From Microbacterium sp. No. 7 (GTDB lineage Bacteria; Actinomycetota; Actinomycetes; Actinomycetales; Microbacteriaceae): 64,000 nt of DNA. How positions within the stretch are numbered: position 1 is the first letter of the stretch; each line of letters starts with the position of its first letter. Below are positions 17,074 to 26,372 of the stretch, piece after piece. Under the pieces are notes generated by a model that saw nothing but the letters and a program-made list of their open reading frames with translations, searched no databases and was not told the origin of the DNA. The position numbers were made by a program, and so were the translations under genes. Where the stretch lies: assembly GCF_001314225.1 (NCBI RefSeq), contig NZ_CP012697.1, positions 1,116,001-1,180,000 of the forward strand, in the 5' to 3' direction.

Positions 17074-18038
17074 GAGCGGACCCCCGTTCGCAGCTTCGGA
17101 TCGAGACCGATGCAGATCAGATCCGTGAGGAGATTGGCCAGCACGACCGTGATGGCCAGGAGGATGAACGCGCCCTGCAGCACCGGATAGTCCTGCCGCA
17201 GCACCGACTCGTAGATCAGCGCGCCGATGCCCGGGTACGCGAACACCGTCTCGGTGAGCACCGCGCCGCCCACGAGGGTGCCCAGCTGCACGCCCATGAG
17301 GGTGACGGCGGGGATGATCGCGTTGCGCAGGCCGTGCTTCCAGATGATGCGCTGGCGCGGGATGCCGTGGCTGCGCGCGCTGCGGATGTAGTCGGCGCCC
17401 AGGATCTGCGCCATGTTCGTGCGCACCGTCAGCGCGTACGGGCCCATCTGGATGATGATCAGGGACAGCAGCGGCAGCACGAGATGCAGCAGGATGCTGC
17501 CCAACTCGCCCGGCGTGCCCACCGCCGACGAGCTGACCGCGCCGCCCACCGGGAACCACCCGAGGTTGAGGGCGAAGACGACCAGCAGCAGCACCGCGAC
17601 GCTCGGGACGAACATCGCCTGCCCGCCCAGGCCGAGGTAGCGCAGCAGATGATCCGGCCATCCGCCCGCCCGCACCGCCGCGTACACGCCGAGCGGGATG
17701 CCGATCAGCGCCGTCAGCACGAACGCCGACCCCGCCAGCAGCAGGGTCCACGGCAGGCGGGCCAGCAGGATGTCGATCACCGGCGACACCTGATAGAACG
17801 AGGTGCCGAGGTTGCCCTGCAGCAGCTGCCACAGGAACAGCCCGTACTGCACGATCAGCGGCCGGTCGAGACCGTAGTCCGACATCAGCTTCGCCGCGAT
17901 CTCCGGATCGTTCACCCCCTCCAGCATCAGCGCCACCGGGCCGCCCGGAAGCAGCCGGAGGATGAAGAACGTCAACGTCACGGCGACGAACACCGCGAAC
18001 ACGGCGCGGCCGATCCGCGACGCTATGTACTGCACCAT
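17070..18038 (-). CDS. ABC transporter permease, DppB/OppB type
   Basis: 322 residues. It begins IASRIGRAVFAVFVAVTLTF followed by ILRLLPGGP, the standard B-subunit start. The EAA region is YIRSARSHGIPRQRIIWKHG, followed by GGAVLTETVFAYPGIG and a late helix. It forms the membrane pore together with the C-type permease. It stands 62 bases after the amidohydrolase gene in the same direction. Confidence 0.88.
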   Translation of the reverse strand: MVQYIASRIGRAVFAVFVAVTLTFFILRLLPGGPVALMLEGVNDPEIAAKLMSDYGLDRPLIVQYGLFLWQLLQGNLGTSFYQVSPVIDILLARLPWTLLLAGSAFVLTALIGIPLGVYAAVRAGGWPDHLLRYLGLGGQAMFVPSVAVLLLVVFALNLGWFPVGGAVSSSAVGTPGELGSILLHLVLPLLSLIIIQMGPYALTVRTNMAQILGADYIRSARSHGIPRQRIIWKHGLRNAIIPAVTLMGVQLGTLVGGAVLTETVFAYPGIGALIYESVLRQDYPVLQGAFILLAITVVLANLLTDLICIGLDPKLRTGVRS

Positions 18039-18100
18039 AACCGGCTCCTAGATCGTGGGTTTCTCGGGGCGCATGGTCCGGCCCGGCAGGGCGGCCGCCG

Positions 18101-19318
18101 TCATGCGGGCGACCCCGCCAGCAGGTCGAGGCGCTTGAGCGCGAACTGCGCGTACGTCGCGCTCATGACGGGCAGCACCGCGGGGTCGAAGTCGGCGCGC
18201 GGGGAGTGGTTGAACGGCGCGGTCTCGAGCGTGTGCTCGGGGAGGTGCGCGCCGAGGTTCATGAAGACGCCGGGCACCTCGGCCAGCACGCGCGAGAAGT
18301 CCTCCGAGCCCGCGATGGGATGCGGGCGGTGCCGGAAGCTGCCCTCCCCGAACATCTCGGCGAGCGTCTCCTCCGCGAAGGCGATCTCGGCGGGATCGTT
18401 GACCGTGGTCGGGTACTCGGTGATGAACTCGTAGTCGACCTCGACGTCCATCGCCCGGGCGACGCCTTCGAGGACATCGCCGATGCGCTTCTCGAGGGTC
18501 TCGCGGGTGCCCTCGCTGAACCGGCGCACGGTCGCCTCGAACCGCGCGTCGTCGGGGATGACGTTCGCCTTGCTGCCGGCGTGGAACAGGCCGACGGTGA
18601 GCACGGCGGGGTCGAACGTCTCGAAGCTGCGCGTCAGCATCGACTGCAGCGCGTTGATCATCTGCACCGCGGCGAGGATGGGGTCCTTCGCGAGGTAGGG
18701 GAGCGAGCCGTGACCGGCCTTGCCCGTGACCTCGACGACGAGGCGGTGCGAGGCGGACATCATCGTCCCCGCGCGGCCCTCGAACACGCCGTGCGGGACG
18801 ATGCCCGAGATCACGTGCAGGGCGTAGGCGGCGTCGGGACGGCGGCCGAGCACGTCGAGCACGCCCTCGCGGATCATGACGCCCGCGCCGTCGAAGCCCT
18901 CCTCGCCGGGCTGGAACATGAAGACGACGTCGCCGGCGATCTCGTCCCGGTGCGCCGCGAGGAGCCGGGCGGCGCCGATGAGCGCCGTGGTGTGGAAGTC
19001 GTGGCCGCACGCGTGCATCGCGCCGTTGGTCGACGCGTACGGGAGGCCGGTCTCCTCGACGACGGGGAGCGCGTCCATGTCACCGCGCAGCAGGATCGAG
19101 CGGGGGTCGCCCTCGCGTCGGCGGCCGCCGCGGAGCACGCCGACGACCGAGGTCGTGTCGGTGCCCGTCGTGATCTCCAGGCCCAGGCCCTCGAGCTCCT
19201 CGAGCACGATCCGCTGGGTCTCGGGCAGCACGAGCCCGACCTCGGGGGTGGCGTGCAGCCGGGCGCGGATGCCGGTCAGGTCGTCGCCGAGGGCTTTCGC
19301 CTCATCGAGAATGGTCAT
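18101..19318 (-). CDS. M20-family amidohydrolase (HipO/AmhX-like)
   Basis: 405 residues. Metal-binding motifs are LLRGDMDALP, HACGHDFHTT and FQPGEEGFDGAG; the dimerisation domain lies in the middle and TVNDPAEIAFAEE precedes the final metal His (GSEDFS). The family hydrolyses N-acyl amino acids or related amides in the cytoplasm. It lies between the binding-protein gene and the permeases of the same operon, so the imported compound is probably its substrate. A close paralogue is encoded at 22210. Confidence 0.86.
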   Translation of the reverse strand: MTILDEAKALGDDLTGIRARLHATPEVGLVLPETQRIVLEELEGLGLEITTGTDTTSVVGVLRGGRRREGDPRSILLRGDMDALPVVEETGLPYASTNGAMHACGHDFHTTALIGAARLLAAHRDEIAGDVVFMFQPGEEGFDGAGVMIREGVLDVLGRRPDAAYALHVISGIVPHGVFEGRAGTMMSASHRLVVEVTGKAGHGSLPYLAKDPILAAVQMINALQSMLTRSFETFDPAVLTVGLFHAGSKANVIPDDARFEATVRRFSEGTRETLEKRIGDVLEGVARAMDVEVDYEFITEYPTTVNDPAEIAFAEETLAEMFGEGSFRHRPHPIAGSEDFSRVLAEVPGVFMNLGAHLPEHTLETAPFNHSPRADFDPAVLPVMSATYAQFALKRLDLLAGSPA

Positions 19319-19370
19319 GTCGAAGCCTCCTGTGCAGAGCGGGGTAGGGCGGGGCGGGGAGCGGATGGTG

Positions 19371-19397
19371 GGGGTGGCGGCGCGCCGCCGCCACCCC
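19371..19397 (-). terminator. Hairpin between binding protein and amidohydrolase genes (attenuator-like)
   Basis: GGGGTGGCGGC (19371-19381) pairs perfectly with GCCGCCACCCC (19387-19397), just after the binding-protein stop. Such hairpins usually let the abundant binding protein outnumber the transporter. The second cassette has no equivalent in its 5-base gap. Confidence 0.6.
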
Positions 19398-19403
19398 GCA
19401 CGG

Positions 19404-21041
19404 TCACTTCGCGGGAACGACCTGCGACAGCGAGTAGGAGTTCACGAGTCGCCACTGCTCGTACGGCGAGGCGACGTAGCCCTCGAACCTGCTGTTGTTG
19501 TAGGCGTTGGTGAGCGTCTCGGTGTAGAGCGGGACGACCCACGCCTGGTCGTGGATGTAGGCGCTGGCCGCGGTGAGCGCGGCGATGTAGCTCGCATCGT
19601 CGGTCGCGGCCATCGCGTCGGCGATCAGCGTGTCCGACTGCGCGTCGCCCGCGGCGCCGTAGTTGACGCGCACGATGTTGTCGGTGCCGAAGATCGCCTG
19701 CAGCGTCGTGGCCGCCGACAGCGCCGGCGAGATCTTCGCGATGTACATGTCGAACTTGCCCTCGTTCGCGGCCGCCATCGCGGTCGCGCGCTCGGCGCAC
19801 GTCAGGTTGACGGTGATGCCGGCCGCGGCGAGGTCGTCGTGGATGAGCTGGGCGCTCTTCAGGTGGTTCGCGTTGCCCTGGTCGCACGACAGGTCGAGCG
19901 ACAGGTCGGCGTATCCGGCATCCGCGAGCACCTTCTTGACGTCCTCGGGCGTCGTGGGCGTGATCGGCAGGTCGGGCAGATCGGTCGCGAGCAGCTCGAA
20001 GAGCGGTCCGCGCAGCGCCGTGCCCCGGCCCTGCAGCACCGTGTCGATGATCGCCTGCGTGTCGATGAGGCCCGAGATCGCCCGGCGCACCTCGGGGTCG
20101 TCGAGCGGCGGGACGGCCGTGTTGAAGACGAGGCGGCTGTAGTTGCCGGCGTTCTCGGTCTCGATCGTCGAGATGCTCGGCTGCTGCGTGAGCGCGGTGA
20201 TCGCGGTGGCGGGCACGACGGGTGCGGCGAGGTCGAGGTCGCCGTTCTGCAGGGCGAGCTGCATCGTGTTCATGTCGCGGTAGACGTTGAACTCGATGCC
20301 CGTGACGGCCTCGTTGCCCTCGGCCGAGAGCGGGTAGTGCTCATTGCGCACGAACTCGTAGCGCTGACCCGGCGCGATCTTGCTGAGCGCGAAGGAGCCG
20401 CCGCTGACCCAGTACTTCTCGTCGCTGGAGACGTCGACCTGGAGCAGGTCGGCCTCGCCCTCGTAGACGTGCTGGGGGAGCAGGCGCATGTTGCGCAGGA
20501 AGTTGTCGACGCCGCCGATCGAGGGGGCGGCCAGGGTGACGGTGACGGTGTTCGCGTCGTCGGCCACCGCGCCCGCGACGTTGCCGATGAAGCTGAACGC
20601 CGTCGAGAGCTTGTACTCGCGCATCTGGTCGAGCGTGAAGATCACGTCGTCGGCGGTGATCGGCTCGCCGTCGCTCCATCCGAAGTCGGGGTTGAGCGTG
20701 AGGGTGAGCTGATCGCCCGCGTCGTTCACGGTCCACTCGTCGGCCACGTGCGGGATGAACTCGCCGTCGGGGCCGACCGTCACGATCGACGGGTACAGCT
20801 GGTTGAGCACCCACATGTCGGAGATGCTGTTGGTCTGCAGCGGCACCCAGTTGGCGACGTCGGTCGTCGTGCCGATGTGCAGGACGCCGCTCGCGCTCGA
20901 CGCTCCCGAGTCGCCGCCGGTGCCGCTCGGTCCGGGGGTGCTGCCGCCGCTGCAGCCCGACAGCACGAGGGTCGCCGCGAGTGCGCCTCCGAGGGCCCAG
21001 CGGGCCCAGTTCCTCTTCTGCCTCATTGCGTTCTCCTTCAT
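19404..21041 (-). CDS. ABC transporter substrate-binding lipoprotein, family 5 (peptide type)
   Basis: 545 residues. The signal peptide ends in the lipobox LVLSGC (Cys near residue 30), followed by a Gly/Ser-rich linker. SDGEPITADDVIFTLDQM and YRDMNTMQLALQNGDLDLA are typical of DppA/OppA-like proteins. It is the first gene of the operon, divergent from the Lrp regulator at 21165. Its closest relative in the window is the binding protein at 23424; several stretches are almost identical in DNA (for example around 20243 and 24273), so the pair arose by duplication. Confidence 0.88.
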   Translation of the reverse strand: MKENAMRQKRNWARWALGGALAATLVLSGCSGGSTPGPSGTGGDSGASSASGVLHIGTTTDVANWVPLQTNSISDMWVLNQLYPSIVTVGPDGEFIPHVADEWTVNDAGDQLTLTLNPDFGWSDGEPITADDVIFTLDQMREYKLSTAFSFIGNVAGAVADDANTVTVTLAAPSIGGVDNFLRNMRLLPQHVYEGEADLLQVDVSSDEKYWVSGGSFALSKIAPGQRYEFVRNEHYPLSAEGNEAVTGIEFNVYRDMNTMQLALQNGDLDLAAPVVPATAITALTQQPSISTIETENAGNYSRLVFNTAVPPLDDPEVRRAISGLIDTQAIIDTVLQGRGTALRGPLFELLATDLPDLPITPTTPEDVKKVLADAGYADLSLDLSCDQGNANHLKSAQLIHDDLAAAGITVNLTCAERATAMAAANEGKFDMYIAKISPALSAATTLQAIFGTDNIVRVNYGAAGDAQSDTLIADAMAATDDASYIAALTAASAYIHDQAWVVPLYTETLTNAYNNSRFEGYVASPYEQWRLVNSYSLSQVVPAK

Positions 21042-21085
21042 GGTGGTGGGGTTGCAGCGATCGTAGGTGGCGGCCCGTGCGCCCC

Positions 21086-21105
21086 ATAAAATGTGTGAGA
21101 AAATT
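21086..21105. promoter_or_regulatory. Candidate Lrp-type operator
   Basis: An AT-rich block (AAAATGTGTGAGAAAATT) lies between the divergent binding-protein and Lrp genes. It shares the pattern AAT..GTGAG..AAT with the equivalent gap of the second cassette at 25099. It is proposed as the binding site of the adjacent regulator. Confidence 0.4.
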
Positions 21106-21164
21106 CCGTCCTTGCGGGTAGGTCGCGGCGTTCGGTGCAGTTTTCTGACGGAGAGGAAGAAAAA

Positions 21165-22196
21165 TTGGGGTTACGTGACGCCGATGAGATCGATCTGCAG
21201 ATCGCGCATGCGCTGCAGATCGCTCCGCGCGCGTCGTGGCGTGACATCGGCGACGCGCTCGGCCTGTCGGCGACGACCGTCGCCCGGCGCTGGGAGGCGA
21301 TGTCCGAGCGCGGCGACGCCTGGATCGGCGCGTACGTCGCGGGCCCCTACTCGCGGATGGCGCACGTCATGGTCTCCGTCGACCGGTCGCGTCACCGCGA
21401 GGTGCTCGACCGTCTGGCGCGGATGGGATCGGTCGTCAGCATCGAGGAGATCTCCGGGCGGTGGGACGTCGTGCTCACGGCCACGGCGATCTCGGTGGCC
21501 CGGCTGAGCGAGGTGATCAACGCCGTGCGCGCCGCCGACGGGGTCACCGCCTCGCACACCACCCTGTCGATGGGCATCGTGCAGCACGGCGCGAAGTGGC
21601 GGCTCGACGCGCTCAGCCCGGCGCAGGTCGCCCGCGTCAGCGCGCTCGGCGTGCACGGCCTCGTCGAGCCGCTCGGCCAGATCGACGCGTTCGACCGCGA
21701 CCTCGCCTTCCTCCTCGGACACGACGCCCGCATGCCGGCGACGGCCCTCGCGCAGAAGCTCGGCGTGAGCATCAACAAGGTGCGGCGCCGCTTCGCGCGC
21801 CTCGTCGACTCGGGATGGCTGTCGCTGCGCTGCGACGTGTCGCTGGCCATGTCGGGGCACGAGTTCGTCGCGTACCTGCAGCTGCGCGTCCCGCCCGCGC
21901 AGCTGCAGGAGTACGCGCGGATGCTCACGGCGCTGCCCGAGATCCGCCTGGTCACCTACATGGCGGGCCCGTACAACCTCGTCGTGATGGTCATGCTGCG
22001 CAAGCCCGAGGACATGCCGCCGCTGGAGACCCGCATCGCCGAGCTGTGTCCCCGCGCCGACGTGTACGACCGCGTCGTGCTGCTGCGCTTCCACAAGCGG
22101 ATCGGTCGCGTGCTCGACGCCGACGGCCGTGTGCGCGCGTTCGTCCCGATGGACTTCTGGCTCGACATGCCCGGCGGTCTCGCCGACGAGCGCTGA
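21165..22196 (+). CDS. Lrp/AsnC-family regulator with two tandem Lrp units
   Basis: 343 residues. The first HTH is DEIDLQIAHALQIAPRASWR with SATTVARRWEAM. A ligand-sensing half follows, then a second HTH (DAFDRDLAFLLGHDARMPAT, with SINKVRRRFARL) and a second RAM domain (EIRLVTYMAGPYNLVVMVML). Double-length Lrp proteins are common in actinobacteria. The start is taken as TTG 21165 because GGAGAGGAAG is 5 to 6 bases upstream; GTG 21135 is in frame but has no clear ribosome site. It probably controls the divergent transporter operon. It is paralogous to the regulator at 25218. Confidence 0.82.
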   Translation: MGLRDADEIDLQIAHALQIAPRASWRDIGDALGLSATTVARRWEAMSERGDAWIGAYVAGPYSRMAHVMVSVDRSRHREVLDRLARMGSVVSIEEISGRWDVVLTATAISVARLSEVINAVRAADGVTASHTTLSMGIVQHGAKWRLDALSPAQVARVSALGVHGLVEPLGQIDAFDRDLAFLLGHDARMPATALAQKLGVSINKVRRRFARLVDSGWLSLRCDVSLAMSGHEFVAYLQLRVPPAQLQEYARMLTALPEIRLVTYMAGPYNLVVMVMLRKPEDMPPLETRIAELCPRADVYDRVVLLRFHKRIGRVLDADGRVRAFVPMDFWLDMPGGLADER

Positions 22197-22209
22197 CGGG
22201 CGGCGCACG

Positions 22210-23418
22210 TCACGTCGCGAGCTCGGCGAGCCTGCGCATCGCGAGCTCCGCGTAGACCGCGCTCATGTGCGGCAGCACCGCGGGATCGAAGTCGGCGTCG
22301 GGGGCGTGCCCCGGCGACGCCGAGTCGGGGTCGAGCCCGGGAAGGTGGGCGCCCACCAGGATCCAGGCGCCGGGCACCTCGGCGAGCACGCGGGAGAAGT
22401 CCTCCGAGCCCGTGAGCGGGAACGTGCGCCGCCGGAACCGGTCGGGTCCCACGACCTCCGTCACGACCCGCTCGGCGAAGTCGACCGCGTCGGGGTCGTT
22501 GAGCGTGACCGGATACTCCGTGCGCAGCTCGTACGCGACCTCGACGCCCATCGCGCGGGCGACGCCCTCGAGCGTGTCGCCGATGCGCTGCGCGAGCAGT
22601 CGCTCGTTCTCGCGGCTGTACATCCGCACGGTCGCCTCGAAGCGTGCGGAGTCGGCGATGACGTTCGCCTTCGTGCCGCCCTGGAACAGTCCGACCGTGA
22701 GGACCGCGGGGTCGAAGGGGTCGACGGTGCGGGTGAGCATCGATTGCAGCGTCGTGATCATCTCCGCGCCGGCCTGGATCGGGTCGCGCGCGCTGTAGGG
22801 CATGGAGCCGTGCCCGCCCTTGCCGCGCACCTCGACGATCAGCCGGTACGAGGCCGACAGCATCGCACCGGCGCGGGCCTCGTAGACGCCCGCCGGGAGC
22901 ATGTTCGAGAGCACGTGCAGCGCGAACGCGGCATCCGGGCGCCGGCCGAGCACGTCGAGCAGGCCCTCGCGAATCATGACGCCCGCGCCGTCGAAGCCCT
23001 CCTCGCCGGGCTGGAACATGAGGATCACGTCGCCCGCGATCTCGTCGCGGTGCGCCGCGAGCAGCCGCGCCGCGCCGACGAGCGCCGTCGCGTGGAAGTC
23101 GTGGCCGCACGCGTGCATCGCACCGTTGGTCGAGGCGAACTCCAGGCCCGTCTTCTCCGTGACGGGCAGGGCGTCCATGTCGCCGCGCAGCAGCACGGAC
23201 CGTGGCCTGCTCTCGTCGCGGCGCCCGCCGCGGAGCACGGCGATGACGGAGGTGGTCTCGGTGCCCGTGCTGATCTCGTAGCCGAGGCCCTCGAGCTCGC
23301 CGAGCACGATGCGCTGCGTCTCGGGGAGGATCAGGCCCACCTCGGGCGTCGCGTGCAGGCGCGCACGGAGGTCGGTGAGGGCGGGGGCGAGGCGCTGCGC
23401 CTCGTCGAGCAGGGTCAT
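22210..23418 (-). CDS. M20-family amidohydrolase (second copy)
   Basis: 402 residues from ATG 23418, with GGAAGG about 10 bases upstream. The metal motifs LLRGDMDALP, HACGHDFHATALVG and FQPGEEGFDGAG are the same as in the paralogue at 18101, and the two align end to end. It follows the second binding-protein gene by only 5 bases and converges on the first Lrp gene. It probably hydrolyses a related N-acyl compound brought in by the second binding protein. Confidence 0.86.
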   Translation of the reverse strand: MTLLDEAQRLAPALTDLRARLHATPEVGLILPETQRIVLGELEGLGYEISTGTETTSVIAVLRGGRRDESRPRSVLLRGDMDALPVTEKTGLEFASTNGAMHACGHDFHATALVGAARLLAAHRDEIAGDVILMFQPGEEGFDGAGVMIREGLLDVLGRRPDAAFALHVLSNMLPAGVYEARAGAMLSASYRLIVEVRGKGGHGSMPYSARDPIQAGAEMITTLQSMLTRTVDPFDPAVLTVGLFQGGTKANVIADSARFEATVRMYSRENERLLAQRIGDTLEGVARAMGVEVAYELRTEYPVTLNDPDAVDFAERVVTEVVGPDRFRRRTFPLTGSEDFSRVLAEVPGAWILVGAHLPGLDPDSASPGHAPDADFDPAVLPHMSAVYAELAMRRLAELAT

Positions 23419-23423
23419 GGCGT

Positions 23424-25055
23424 TCAGCCTTCCTTTCCGGTGGGGACGACCTGCGACAGCGAGTACGCGTTCACGAGGCTCCACTGCTCGAAGGGCGACG
23501 CGAGGTAGCCCGTGAAACGGCGGGAGTTGTAGGCGACGTTGAGCGACTCGGTGAACAGCGACACCATGTACTGCTGCTCGTCGAGACGCGTCGCGGCGGC
23601 GGCGACCGCCGCGGTGTACGCATCGGGATCGGTGGCGGCCAGTGCGGCATCCATGAGCGCGTCGGTCTCGGCGTCGCCCGCGGCGCCCCAGTTGACGCCC
23701 AGCCAGTTCGTCGTGTGGTTGTAGACCGACATCACGGTCGCCGCCGAGTACGGCGACGACGCCTTGATGACGTACAGGTCGAACTTGCCCTCGGCGGCGG
23801 TGGCACGGGCCGTCGCGCGTTCGGCGCACTTGAGGTTGACGGTGATGCCGGCCTCGGCGAGGTCGTCGCGCACGAGCTGCGCGGTCTTCAGATGGTTCGC
23901 GTTGCCCTGGTCGCAGACCAGGTCGAGCGAGAGGCCGGCGTAGCCGGCGTCGGCGAGCGTCTTCTCGGCCTCTTCCGGCGTCACGGTGTGACCGGGGAAG
24001 TCGGGCAGGCCCGTGCTCTGCAGCGCGGGGAGCGGACCCGTGACGACCGAGCCCTGCCCCAGCAGCACGTTGTCGACGAGCTGCTGGTTGTCGATGAGGC
24101 CCGCGATCGCGTTCCGCACCGCGACGTCGCCCAGCGCGGGGTTGTGCGTGTTGAACATCAGGCGCGTGAAGTTCCCGGCGTTCTCGGTGCTGATGATCTC
24201 GACGTCGGGCTGCTGCGAGAGCGGCGCGACCGCCGTCGGCGGCACGCCCGGGGCGGCGAGGTCGAGATCGCCGTTCTGCAGGGCGAGCTGCATCGTGTTC
24301 ATGTCGCGGTAGACGTCGAACTCCACGCCCGTGACGGCCTCGTTGCCCTCGGCCGAGAGCGGGTAGTGCTCGTTGCGCACGAACTCGTAGCGCTGACCCG
24401 GCGTCACCTTGCTGAGCGTGAACGAGCCGCCGCTGACCCAGTACCTCTCGTCGGTGGAGATGTTCAGCTTCGTGATGTCGGGCACGTCCTCGTAGACGTG
24501 CGCCGGCATGACGCGCATGTTGAAGAGGAAGTTGTCCACCATGCCGACCGAGGGCGACGAGAGCTTCACGACGATGTCGTGCGGTCCGTTCACGACCGTC
24601 TCGGCGTAGCTGCCGATGAAGCTGAAGCCCTCGATGAGGGTGTGCTCGCGCATCTGGTCGAGGGTGTAGACGACGTCGTCGGCCGTGATCGGCTCGCCGT
24701 CGCTCCACGCGAAGTCGGGATCGAGTGCGATCGTCACGGCGTCGCCGGCCTCGTTGACCTCGTACGACGAGGCGAGGTGCGGGATCAGCTCGCCGTCGGG
24801 GCCCACCGTGACGAGCGAGGGGAACAGCTGGTTGAGCACCCACATGTCGGTGATGCTCGTGGTGTTCAGCGGCGCCCAGTTCGCGACGTCGGTCGTCGTG
24901 CCGATGCGCAGCACGCCGCCCTCCGCCGCTGCGCCCGGTCCGGTGCCGTCGGGCGTCTCGGCGGCGCCGCCGCTGCCGCATCCGGTGAGGAGAAGGGCCG
25001 CGGCCACCGCGGCCGTGAGCGTCCAGCGAAGTCGTCCGCCGTGTCGTCGAGTCAT
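23424..25055 (-). CDS. ABC transporter substrate-binding lipoprotein, family 5 (second copy, no own permeases)
   Basis: 543 residues from ATG 25055 (AAGGAAG 7 bases upstream; an upstream in-frame ATG at 25082 lacks a ribosome site). The lipobox is LLLTGC. SDGEPITADDVVYTLDQM and YRDMNTMQLALQNGDLDLA match the first copy. No permease or ATPase accompanies it, so it may dock on the DppBC-like pore encoded at 16186-18038 and widen its substrate range (inference). Confidence 0.87.
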   Translation of the reverse strand: MTRRHGGRLRWTLTAAVAAALLLTGCGSGGAAETPDGTGPGAAAEGGVLRIGTTTDVANWAPLNTTSITDMWVLNQLFPSLVTVGPDGELIPHLASSYEVNEAGDAVTIALDPDFAWSDGEPITADDVVYTLDQMREHTLIEGFSFIGSYAETVVNGPHDIVVKLSSPSVGMVDNFLFNMRVMPAHVYEDVPDITKLNISTDERYWVSGGSFTLSKVTPGQRYEFVRNEHYPLSAEGNEAVTGVEFDVYRDMNTMQLALQNGDLDLAAPGVPPTAVAPLSQQPDVEIISTENAGNFTRLMFNTHNPALGDVAVRNAIAGLIDNQQLVDNVLLGQGSVVTGPLPALQSTGLPDFPGHTVTPEEAEKTLADAGYAGLSLDLVCDQGNANHLKTAQLVRDDLAEAGITVNLKCAERATARATAAEGKFDLYVIKASSPYSAATVMSVYNHTTNWLGVNWGAAGDAETDALMDAALAATDPDAYTAAVAAAATRLDEQQYMVSLFTESLNVAYNSRRFTGYLASPFEQWSLVNAYSLSQVVPTGKEG

Positions 25056-25098
25056 TGCCGTGCTTCCTTGCTGTCGGGACATCGAGAGTGCTTGGTGT

Positions 25099-25117
25099 GA
25101 AATAGTGAGGGAATGTA
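25099..25117. promoter_or_regulatory. Candidate Lrp-type operator (second cassette)
   Basis: GAAATAGTGAGGGAATG lies in the divergent gap between the second binding protein and the second Lrp gene and shares AAT..GTGAG..AAT with 21086-21105. It is an AT-rich island in GC-rich DNA. Confidence 0.4.
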
Positions 25118-25217
25118 TCGTTCTTCGTGCTGAGATGCCGGAAAGTTCCTTTTTCTCGCATCACGCGCTCCGCGATCGCGGGGAAATGACGACGAGCGGA
25201 CCCCGGTGGAGGCGCGG

Positions 25218-26240
25218 ATGGGCAGACGGAGCGGCGAAGAGGTCGATCTGCAGATCGCGCACGCGCTGCAGATCGCGCCGCGGGCGTCGTGGTCCGATCT
25301 CGGCGACGCGCTCGGGCTCTCCGAGAGCACGGTCGCCCGCCGCTGGGCGCACATGACCGAGCGGGGAGACGCGTGGCTCGGCGCCTATGTCGCGGCGCCG
25401 CACACGCGCATGGCGATGGTCATGCTCTCGCTCCTCCCGGCACGCTTCGACGACGTCGTGGGCGAGCTGTCCCGGGTGGGCGCCGTCGGAACGATCGAGG
25501 AGGTGTCGGGACGCTGGGACCTGCTGGTCAGCGTGACCGCGACCTCCGTGTCGCGGCTGGCGCGGACGGTGCGGGTCGTCCGGGGGCTCGACGGCGTGAC
25601 CGACTCCAACGTCGTGGTCTTCTCGGGGCTCACGCACCACGCCGTGCGGTGGCGGCTCGACGCGCTGAGCCCGGCGCAGGCCGCGCGCGTGGCGGAGCTC
25701 GCACCGCAGCCGTCGTACGCGCCGCTGTCGCGCATCGACGCGTTCGACGGCGAGCTCGCCCACCTGCTCTCGCTCGATGCGCGCACCCCCGCGGCGACCC
25801 TCGCGCGCGAGCTCTCGGTGAGCATCAACAAGGTGCGCCGCCGGCTCGCCCGCCTCATGGACTCCGGATGGCTGAGCATGCGCTGCGACGTGTCCATGGG
25901 ACTCTCCGGTCACGAGTTCGTCGTCTATCTGTACTTCCGCGTGCCGCCCGCGCAGCTGCCGGCGTGCGCGACGGCGCTCGGCACGCTGCCCGAGGTGCGG
26001 CTCGTGGGACAGCTCGCGGGGCCGCACAACCTCATGTGCACCGTGCTGCTGCGCAAGCCGCAGGACCTGCAGCCGTTCGAGCTGCGGCTCGCGGAGATCT
26101 GTCCCGAGGCGCAGATCTTCGACCGCACCGTCGTGATGCGCGCGGTCAAGCGCATCGGCCGCGTGCTCGACGACGCGGGGCGCGTGCAGCAGGTCGTCGC
26201 GCTCGACTACCTGCGCGGCCTCGTCCCCGGCGAGGTCTGA
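25218..26240 (+). CDS. Lrp/AsnC-family regulator with two tandem Lrp units (second copy)
   Basis: 340 residues from ATG 25218 (GGAGG 5 bases upstream; GTG 25206 is an alternative). EEVDLQIAHALQIAPRASWS and ESTVARRWAHM form the first HTH, SINKVRRRLARLMDSGW the second. It aligns along its whole length with the regulator at 21165. It is divergent from the second binding-protein gene, repeating the arrangement of the first cassette, and is probably its regulator. Confidence 0.83.
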   Translation: MGRRSGEEVDLQIAHALQIAPRASWSDLGDALGLSESTVARRWAHMTERGDAWLGAYVAAPHTRMAMVMLSLLPARFDDVVGELSRVGAVGTIEEVSGRWDLLVSVTATSVSRLARTVRVVRGLDGVTDSNVVVFSGLTHHAVRWRLDALSPAQAARVAELAPQPSYAPLSRIDAFDGELAHLLSLDARTPAATLARELSVSINKVRRRLARLMDSGWLSMRCDVSMGLSGHEFVVYLYFRVPPAQLPACATALGTLPEVRLVGQLAGPHNLMCTVLLRKPQDLQPFELRLAEICPEAQIFDRTVVMRAVKRIGRVLDDAGRVQQVVALDYLRGLVPGEV

Positions 26241-26294
26241 TGCCTCCGGCATCCGGTCTCCGGTCTCCGGCCTCCGGCATCCGCGTCACGGAGA

Positions 26295-26357
26295 CAGGAG
26301 AAATCACCGGTGCAGGAGAATCCCGGCGGAATCGTCCTGCACCGGTGATTTCTCCTG
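26295..26357. repeat. Element A hairpin, left copy
   Basis: Perfect 23-base arms (26295-26317 and 26335-26357; outer end CAGGAGAAATCACC) around a 17-base loop. It lies 15 bases beyond the stop codon of the nuclease-like gene. Confidence 0.9.
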
Positions 26358-26372
26358 CGTCGGTGATGGTCG

